Origin: Agapanthus africanus
Lineage: Eukaryota > Streptophyta > Magnoliopsida > Asparagales > Amaryllidaceae
DNA length: 64,000 nt
Reading direction: 5' to 3'
Assembly (NCBI GenBank): GCA_030015575.1
Contig: JASDDO010000016.1
Coordinates: forward strand, 68,693,396-68,757,395
Of this stretch, positions 56,369 to 64,000 are shown piece by piece (the stretch's first letter is position 1; each line of letters begins with the position of its first letter). The position numbers and the translations under genes are program-made. The notes under the pieces were generated by a model that worked only from the letters and a program-made list of their open reading frames with translations, was not told the origin of the DNA and ran no database searches.

Positions 56369-59300
56369 TGTAACAACCCTAATTTTCCTATACACTTTTC
56401 TATGCAAATTTTTTTAAAAATCCATAAAGGAGTATTTTAACCTGAGCACAATATATATATAAGTAATTATTTTGTTTTTAAATAACTCCATTTTTATTGT
56501 ACATAAAATTGTTTTAAACTTAAAGTATATTTGGGGTATTTAATGTTGTTGTTACCGCTTTAAGTACTTATTTTCCCACAATAATTACAAGAAGGAGCTT
56601 GTAGCTCATTGGTAATACCTTGCACTGCAGAACCAAGCCACCGGAGTTCAAATCACATGCCCCACATTATTTTTGTATTTATTTTGTTTTAATTTTTTTT
56701 TGAAGTCAACGGTCAAAAGGCCATAACTCCCAAAATCTGTACTGGATAACAAAAAGTAAATATACCAAATTGTACCCCCGAAGTTTCCCCGGCCACTGGA
56801 AGCCTGACTCGGCCCGACTCGGCGCCGCCGGCCAGCAAATCGGCCGACTCGGTCCGGCGCCGCCGGCCGGACTTGGCCGGACGGCCGAGTCACCAACAGA
56901 GAAAAGTTGGGTCTTGAAGTGGTCAACCCTCCTGCACACTTATTATGCTTGGATCGGTTATCATTTGGCCAATAAATCTCTTTTACTCCTAGGTTTAATG
57001 AATTTTATATAATTTTTATATTTTTATTAAAAACCCTAACCCTAGCCTAACCCTATATAAACCCCCATACCCTATACCCTCTCACCCTACATTTCTAAGT
57101 CCACTCTCCCAAAATTTCAAGAGAACTTGGTACGTTAGAAAACGAGTGAAAGGCGAAGCGCTGACGAAATCGACGGCGAAATTCCGACGAGCGTGCTAGG
57201 ACCTCTCAACGACGTTTCGACGCACCGGCAAACCCTCTACCTCTCTCTTACTCTCTAGCGTTGTCCAAACCCATAAGTCCCCCTTTTCTACCTTTCTTTT
57301 CTTTCATTAAAATACGACTTTTCAAACCCGACGGAAATTGGAACAAACCGATTTCCGATTCGGTTTTCTATCAAAACTCAGTTATCACTAATTCCATAAT
57401 GCTTAAATATATTCATGTTGACTACTAATCACTTAAAAATCAATTTGAACAAGTTTTCACACATTAAATGATAGCTTTTGCAATATACCGTATTCTTTCA
57501 CTTAAATACCACCATGTTTAGTTTATCACATTTAACCCCTAAACTTTGCTATACCTTAAAGTAGATCACGAGGTAATGACCTACCTCCTCACACACTCAT
57601 ATGCAATCATAACACGCTACCTTGAAAATTTAGAATACGATAAAACAAGATTTTACATTAAAATACCATTTTCTTAATAAAACCTATTCTAAAAGTTTTA
57701 GATTTGATACACTTTCAAAACAATATCTTTTAATAGGAAATACGATCAGTTGGGACATCGATCATTTATCTAAACCTGACTTTGTGGTGTCTAGGCAAAT
57801 GTGTCTAAGGCGAGTGGTTACTTAATTAGGTCCACTACTTGTAGTGGAGAGCCTCCCACTCACCTGGCACTTACCTGACCGCAATTGGCGGTGAAGAGGC
57901 GATTTGAGACTTATAATAACTTGTCGTTTAGACCAATTAGAAATAGGCTAGTTGGCTTAGGAAACCCTAGATCTAAAATACGGAAATTTACACCTTTTAC
58001 AAATAAATACCTTATCTTTATAAAACCATTTTCTAAATGATTAGTATTTATTAAATCTTTGCAAAGTGCCACTACAACCCACCTTTGGGGAACTCGTTAG
58101 GGATAGTATGGTTTATCGTGCACCATCGGGCTTAGTAGTGCGAGATTCAGACCTCCGCAAGTATTCGGTCTCGAAAGGTTTAAAATACGACATTTAAGAA
58201 AAATAAGATTTTTGGTAAATAAAATATTTATTAAAAATTATTCTTGTATAAATATATATATATTTATCATTTAAACACCTATTTTATTATAAGATAAAGT
58301 TTCCACCTTTTCCTAAAAATTACAAGATTAAAAGTTACATTAAAATACCATAAATTTCAAATAAATCAATATTACAGATAAATACCTTTATTTATGTAAT
58401 TAGGATATTTTCACTAGAAATAACACAAAATAAAATTTACACTCATTATAATTATAAAGACGATAATAAATACTTGAGGTGTATCTTGAAAACTATACAA
58501 AAGTATTTTTACATAAAACCCCCTCAAGTTTTATAAATTACAATAATGACCCTAACCAATAAAGAACTTCGACTTACATTTCTTTTAATCTGACTCGGGT
58601 TTGAGTCTGATTATTTCTGACTTGAATATGATTCAAGTCAATTTATATTCTTTAATATTCCAACTCAATATGAACGCATGAATCCCAGAATCCAGTTAAC
58701 AATCTATACAACTTGACTGAATCAAACCATGGATATACATCTATTATTCCGTTATTCCATTTACCTGATTATGCAGTTACATTCTGTTTACTAATATCAT
58801 GGTTTTGGTCAGTCATCCAACTTATACAATACAATACTACAATACAAACAAAACACTACGGGGTTTAAGGGGTAGATTGGTACGGAAGGTGTTAAAGGTG
58901 GCACGAGGCGGTAAGATTAAGACACCTAACATGAATCCAATTGCCGTTGTTCCGGGTTGTATAACGGAGCCTTGTACTCTATTTTCCGTTTGCACTGGTC
59001 TCTAGCATATAGAGACCCCTCTCGTATACACTGGCATTCTTCTGTACCAAGCTGCAAACAACAGCGTTAATACAACATTACAACAAATAGTATACAACTT
59101 TAGAAGATACTTCTTATTCTGTCTTTCTAATTCTTCCTTATCTTTGGGACTTACCGAGCGACCTGTTCGCTGACGACATTCTATTTCTTTCTTCTTTGAA
59201 TGTCGTCAGGTGTTTTGGACCCGTCAGAGATCGAGCCCACCGGTGAAGACTTGGAGCAGTTTCACGAAGACCCCAAGCTCTAGACATTGTACCTTGTTCT

Positions 59301-59544
59301 ATTCAGTATTTTCATTTCCTGTTATGCCATTGTTTAGGCATCGCTTTTCATTCCAGTTGTATTTACTTTTCATGCATTGTACAAAAGAATGTTATTAATA
59401 AAGTTGCGGTTATTTATATATCTCTTGTCTCTTGTGATTTACTTTTATATTGCTTAGATACGCTTAGCGTATGAGCATCTGAGTATATACGTAGCGGACC
59501 TCGTCGCGTCCCCTTCGCCGTAAACCGGGAAGCGGGGCGTGACA
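56369..59544 (+). mobile_element. G: 3' LTR (uninterrupted)
   Basis: 3176 bp. The uninterrupted sequence GATACACTTTCAAAAC near 57707 is the pre-insertion form of the H target site. It has an extra about 30 bp in the TCGGCC-rich block (about 56830-56865) compared with the 5' LTR, the tRNA-like module at 56594-56665 and the telobox/TATA at 57031-57061. Confidence 0.92.
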
Positions 59545-60833
59545 TGTTGGGACCTGGGTTCCTTGGCCAAAACCACCGCTCCATTGTTATCACAATACAA
59601 AGGTATTGGATGCTCAATGGATGGAACCACTCCAAGTACAGTAATGACCTTCTTGATTCAGACAGCCTCTTTGGCGGCATCGTTGGCAGCGATGTATTCA
59701 GCCTCCATCGTCGAGTCTGCCACGGTTTCCTGCTTGGAACTCTTCCAGCTAACCGCCCCTCCGTAAAGGGTAAAGACAAATCCCGAGTGCGACTTAGAGT
59801 CGTCCTTATCACTCTGGAAGCTTGAATCGGTAAAGGACTCCACTTGGAGTTCTCCATTACCATACACCAAGAGCATCTCTTTAGTCCTTCGCAAGTACTT
59901 GAGAATGCTCTTCACAGCTGTCCAGTGACTCTCTCCAGGATCAGCTTGATACCTACTCATTACACTTAGTGAGTGTGCTATATCGGGTCTGGTACATAGT
60001 ATCGCGTACATGATAGAGCCTACAGCCGAAGCATAGGGTATCCCTTGCATGCGAGCTCTCTCCAAATCAGTCTTGGGAGACATCTCTTTAGAGAGAGTGA
60101 GCCCTGAGATCGTGGGTAAGTTCCCACGCTTGGACTCTTCCATACTAAACCGATTTAGTATGGTGTCAATGTACCTGGATTGGGACAATCCCAGTATCCT
60201 TTTAGATCTATCTCTATAGATCATAATTCCCAGTATGCAGGAGGCATCACCTAGATCTTTCATTGAGAATCTTTGTGATAAGAAGAGCTTGACCGATTGC
60301 AGCATAGGAATGTCATTTCCTATCAAGAGTATGTCGTCCACGTACAATACGAGGAAGACAACCTTACACTCTGCTACCTTCTTGTAGATACAAGGTCCAT
60401 CTACGTTTTTGACGAAATCAAACTCTTTGATAACGACGTCAAAGCAGATGTTCCAACTCCGCGATGCTTGCTTTAATCCATAAATAGATTTAAGCAGCTT
60501 GCATACCTTCCCGCTGCTCCCACTAGCTACGAAGCCCTCTGGCTGAGTCATGTACACGCTCTCTTCTAAATCACCATTTAGAAAGGCGGTCTTAACATCC
60601 ATTTGCCAGATTTCGTAGTCATGATATGCAGCGATGGCAAGCATGATCCGGATGGATTTAAGCATAGCCACTGGAGAAAAGGTTTCGTCATAATCCACAC
60701 CTGGTCTTTGACGAAAACCTTTTGCAACAAGTCTGGCTTTAAAAGTCTCCACTTTCCCATCTACACCAAGTTTTTTCTTGAAGATCCACTTGCTCCCAAT
60801 GGGTTTTACCCCTTCAGGAGCATCTTCCAAAGT
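59545..60833 (-). pseudogene. C: pol, reverse transcriptase and RNase H part
   Basis: Read on the minus strand from the stop at 60834-60836. Reverse transcriptase starts with PIGSKWIFKKKLGVDGK and carries intact YVDD (60333-60344); RNase H follows with DSSFQSDKDD and STMEAEYIAA. A second stop, TGA at 59658-59660, replaces the Trp after AAKEAV; beyond it the same frame continues (VVPSIEHPIPLYCDNNGA) to the G insertion at 59545 and then at 42794. Apart from these stops no frameshift was found. Confidence 0.88.
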
Positions 60834-62663
60834 TCATACTTTGTTGGTGTACATGGATTCCATCTCGGACCGCATTGCATCCAGCCATTTCATTAAGTCC
60901 CCACCCGTGATGGCCTGCTTGAAGCTAGTTGGGTCATCATCCTCCATGATGCAATCATCGCTTTTACCATCCATGAGAAAACCGTAGTATCTCTCAGTAG
61001 GGTGAGGAACCCTACTAGATCGGCGAAGTGGCTGAGGTTCATCGGGAACTACAGAATCCTCTGGTTCCACCAGATCTTCTGTTGCAGCTTTTGTAGCTGG
61101 AACCTCTTCCTGTTCTACTTCATGACCACTAATCTCTTTTGCAAGAAATTCCTTTTCTAAAAAGTTGGCATGCCGAGAAACAATCACCCTTTGTTCCTCA
61201 GTGTGGTAGAAGATATATCCTTGTGAATTCTTGGGATATCCTACAAATTTGCATAGAACAGACTGTGCCTCGAGTTTGTCTGGATTTTGTCGTTTGACAT
61301 AGGCTGGACAACCCCATATCTTAACATAATTAAAACATGGTCTCTTCCCTTTCCATATCTCATATGGAGTGGTAGGCACAGATTTGGTGGGGGCCATATT
61401 CAATAGATGTATGGTTGTCTCTAGCGCATACCCCAAGAAGGAAATAGGTAACTCAGCTGTGCTCATCATAAAACGCACCATATCTAATAGGGTGCGGTTC
61501 CTCCGTTCAGATACACCGTTGTGCTGTGGTGTATATGGAGGAGTCAGCTGAGAGAGAATCCCATTCTCTTTTAGGAAGTTCAGGAATTCATTGCTCAAGT
61601 ATTCACCTCCTCGATCAGATCGAAGGATTTTAATACTTTTCCCGGTTTGGTTCTCGAATTCTTGTTTATATTCTCTAAATTTCTCAAAAGCTTCAGACTT
61701 GTGTTTTATCAAGAACACATGTCCGTATCTTGAGAGATCGTCAGTGAATGTAATGAAGTACGAAGAACCATCCTTGGCATGTGTAGACATGGGACCGCAT
61801 ACATCGCTATGTATCAGCCCCAAGGGTTCAATAACTCTTTCTCTGTGTCGCGTAAACGGAGTTTTGGTCATCTTGCCTTTGAGACATGACTGGCAAGTGT
61901 CATAAGATGAAAATTCGAACAGTTTCAAATATCCATCCTTATGCAACTTAGCTAGCCTTGTCGCATTTATATGACCAAGTCTACAATGGCACAAGAAAGA
62001 TTCGTTCATTTCTGAACTCTTCCTCTTTTGTGTGTTTGTTATGCTTAGAACCGTTGATTGATTTAGAACATAAATGCCATTGCACAACGTGCCTGATCCA
62101 ACCAACTTTTGGTTCAGGAAAATGTTCATAACATTATCCTGTAATACAAAATTATATCCCTCTTTACTCAATAAAGAAACCGATATAATGTTGCATATCA
62201 GGTTCGGCATGTAATAGCATTCGTTCAGAATCAATGTATTACCAGTTAGTAATACAAGGTGATATTCCCCGACGGTTCTAGCTGCAACAATTGCACCATT
62301 TCCAACCCTTATGTCTTTATCACCTTCTCCAAGTTCTCTACCTTTCCTCAGCCCATGTAACTGATTACATATATGGGATCCTGACCCGGTATCTAATACC
62401 CAGGACGTAGAGCAAATGGAGAAACAGTTCTCCGTAACGAACACACCCGAAGAAAATGCATCTATATGTACTTTCTTCATTCGGGTGGCATGGGAATCCT
62501 GGTATTCCCCTATATCCTGTTCAGTCCTATAACGTTTATAAGAAAGAACGGAACCAACGTTCCCCAGCACAGTATAACATGCGGGTTCGGTCAATACATC
62601 CATATTATTATCTTTATTAAGGAATGATATGGTCGCTACCTGGAGAGAGAGAGAAGAAAACAC
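60834..62663 (-). pseudogene. C: gag-less pol, protease to integrase
   Basis: 609 open codons on the minus strand. Residues 1-20 are encoded by the pyrimidine tract and acceptor; the first ATG beyond the acceptor is Met21. Only about 70 residues separate that from the protease Asp (D91 in DTGSGSH), against about 300 in D: the capsid and zinc knuckle are absent, and residues 21-70 resemble nothing in D. Gag-pre-integrase and integrase (first Asp D287, 61803-61805) follow, then the integrase tail PLRRSSRVPHPTERY. It ends at TGA (60834-60836), where D has Trp. A Pol-only product would need Gag from elsewhere, as known for BARE-2. Confidence 0.88.
62636..62662 (-). promoter_or_regulatory. C: splice-acceptor-like tract
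   Basis: On the minus strand TTTTCTTCTCTCTCTCTCCAG is followed by GTAG and CGACC. Either AG could serve; the second (62637-62636) aligns with the D and E1 AG/CGACC. Confidence 0.45.
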
Positions 62664-63073
62664 TTTAGCGTATGCTCTTGCAAGATCAGATTGGTTATTA
62701 TTTTATCTAATCAGGATGGCTCCCACTGTTTTTATCAAATCTTCCTTCAAACCCTAAAAGGAAAGACTAGCCAGGATTAATTACACCCTACAATTTCGCC
62801 AATCTTTCAGCCAGGCCAGTGTCGGTACTTTGAGGGAGGTTCCCCGTGCTTACGCACGGACCTAATTAAAGGAAACCTCGTTTTCCCATAGGCGTAACCC
62901 CGTTGACACCTTTCTAGACACCTACTTGATCGGCTAATTGTCCTGTGTAAAACTCTCCCAGGAGTAACAATTACTCGCGGTGGGTATCGGGATCCAACTA
63001 TCTCATAGAAGGTATGCAATCTCATTGCAAATTTCAACACTTGAAATTCCCGATAATATTTTGTCCCTAACGT

Positions 63074-63279
63074 GCTATGACCTTGACGAAAGCCAACAAA
63101 CCATAGCCTGCTAGTCAAGTTCAACCCGTACATTTCTTGACTGAATTAAACCCACCCGCACGACCCTTGACGAAAGCCAACAAAGCCGTACGACTACCCT
63201 AATCCAATCGCATCATATGAGCAGATAAGAAGCATATAGCTACCGCACACTGCACCTTGACGAAAGCCAACAAATGCAG
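63074..63279 (-). other. C leader: row of three related stem-loops
   Basis: Given in plus coordinates: 63074-63079 with 63102-63107 (GCTATG/CATAGC); 63157-63164 with 63185-63192 (CGCACGAC/GCCGTACG, pairing throughout if G-T pairs are allowed on the RNA strand); 63250-63254 with 63275-63279 (CTGCA/TGCAG). Between the arms each has the core CTTGACGAAAGCCAACAAA (minus strand TTTGTTGGCTTTCGTCAAG), with inner stem TTGGC/GTCAA. Confidence 0.6.
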
Positions 63280-63412
63280 CACGAATACTATATACAACTT
63301 ATCTGAAATGACGGAGGGCTACGATAGGTTTTTCTGAAAACCTATTGCGTAATGAACTTGATATCGTTGTAGAATCGAGTGAATTTTGAAATGGAGTGAT
63401 TTTGAGGCTTTC

Positions 63413-63660
63413 ATTAGTTTTGCTAAAGAGGTCACTCCCGGTGAAGGGATCTCGGCTCTTTCCTTATGGAATAAGGTGCATGATATATCATATATATCGC
63501 TATGCAAAGCAAAAATTCCAAAAGCAATCAAAAACAAACTGAGTATTGTAGCATCTGCCAGTTTTGCTAAAGAGGTCACTCCCGGTGAAGGGATCTCGGC
63601 TCTTTCCTCATCGAATAAGGTGCAGGATATATCATATATATCGCTATGCAAAGCAAAAAC
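63413..63660 (-). repeat. C leader: duplicated module of about 100 bp
   Basis: Two copies containing GTCACTCCCGGTGAAGGGAT, at about 63413-63513 and 63565-63660. It is orthologous to the duplication in E1 at 9109-9340. Confidence 0.7.
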
Positions 63661-63787
63661 TGTAGCTACCCTTTTTGAAAAATTTGATTCTACAACATCT
63701 TTTAGGTTTCTTTTCTTTCATTAATCATATTAATGAAATCCCATCATTTAAGTCACATAAACATCACAGATAAATACGACGTACACT

Positions 63788-63886
63788 TATGCCATCCGCA
63801 TTCGCCTCGATGTCCCCTCATGCACCGTTAGATTAGGTAACTAACGGCAGAGCGGGGCAGGGCTAGCGCGAGTGTAAAACATAAGT
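63788..63886 (-). other. C leader: conserved block
   Basis: Counterpart of 32648-32740 (D) and 8871-8963 (E1). The stem CGTTAG/CTAACG (63826-63831 and 63841-63846) is unchanged although the loop differs, which favours a structural role. Confidence 0.6.
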
Positions 63887-64000
63887 AACGTCTATATAAT
63901 ATATCATATATACTATATATAGTATTTATCACAACATATTAAATGATCACATCACAGATATCGCCGCAGAAGAACATATGAAACATTGGATATACTAGGA

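Larger units (their letters stand above)
42795..59544 (+). mobile_element. G: non-autonomous Gypsy element, same design as B, split by H
   Basis: Without H it is about 6.7 kb: 5' LTR (42795-44123 plus 54187-56022, 3165 bp), interior of 346 bp and 3' LTR (56369-59544, 3176 bp). It lies in C's RNase H with TSD TGATG/TGTTG. It has no gag or pol. Confidence 0.9.
62664..64000 (-). mobile_element. C: 5' leader, continuing beyond the window
   Basis: Non-coding leader homologous to those of E1 and D. It holds three stem-loops (63074-63279), a duplicated module (about 63413-63660) and the conserved block (63788-63886). The primer-binding site and 5' LTR are right of the window. Open frames at 63319-63651 and 63386-63724 come from the duplicated module. 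Confidence 0.8.

Noticed and set aside
63319-63724. Overlapping open frames on both strands sharing the phrase GEGISALS or SPGVTSLAKL
   Set aside because: Both arise from the duplicated leader module; E1's copy is not open.

Overview
The window is plant (angiosperm) repeat DNA. I found no host gene, tRNA or rRNA gene. Almost every base belongs to a nest of LTR retrotransposons: Ty1/Copia elements of the Angela/BARE type (long LTRs of about 1.9-2.3 kb beginning TGTTAG or TGTTGG, a primer-binding site for initiator tRNA-Met, and Gag-PR-IN-RT-RH in one frame) and Ty3/Gypsy chromovirus elements of the Tekay/Del type. The species cannot be named from this sequence.

Layout, with local names. Copia: E3 (1-2522, 3' end only, +), E2 (2523-7176, decayed, +), E1 (7177-18900, decayed, +), S (15998-18224, solo LTR, -), D (29833-39572, complete and young, +), C (40358-42794 and 59545-64000, -). 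Gypsy: A (18901-29418, 5' part only, -), B (19818-27007, non-autonomous, -), G (42795-59544, non-autonomous, +), H (44124-54181, Tekay with pol, +). T (29419-29832 and 39573 to about 40244, +) is the 3' end of a probable Tat-like Gypsy element with an 87-bp tandem repeat. K (about 40245-40357, -) is a Gypsy LTR scrap.

Nesting order from junctions and 5-bp target-site duplications (TSDs): A lies in T's tandem repeats. B lies in A's LTR (GAACA) and E1 in A's gag (CCAAG visible on the right). S lies in E1's 3' LTR (ATTTG) and E2 in E1's 5' LTR. E3 lies in E2's protease region. D lies just past T's repeats (CCAAG on both sides). C lies in K's LTR, G in C's RNase H (TGATG/TGTTG), and H in G's 5' LTR (TACAC). 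The intact 3' LTR of G shows the empty H target site.

Only D has an open 1329-codon Gag-Pol frame, with two LTRs differing at only about six positions by eye. It could be active and could supply Gag to its relatives. C keeps a nearly open Pol but has lost Gag, and E1 seems to share that loss. B and G have 3.2-3.4 kb LTRs around a 346-381 bp non-coding interior and would depend on an autonomous relative such as A. H keeps most of pol but lacks most of gag, has a damaged protease and has two Trp-to-stop changes.

The most interesting unexplained structure is in the Copia 5' leaders. A row of three stem-loops shares a loop motif while its outer stems differ in sequence but still pair, and it recurs in D, E1 and C. 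The same leaders carry a long GC-rich hairpin (seen in D and E1), a strongly conserved block of about 90 nt, and a splice-acceptor-like tract at the start of the coding region.
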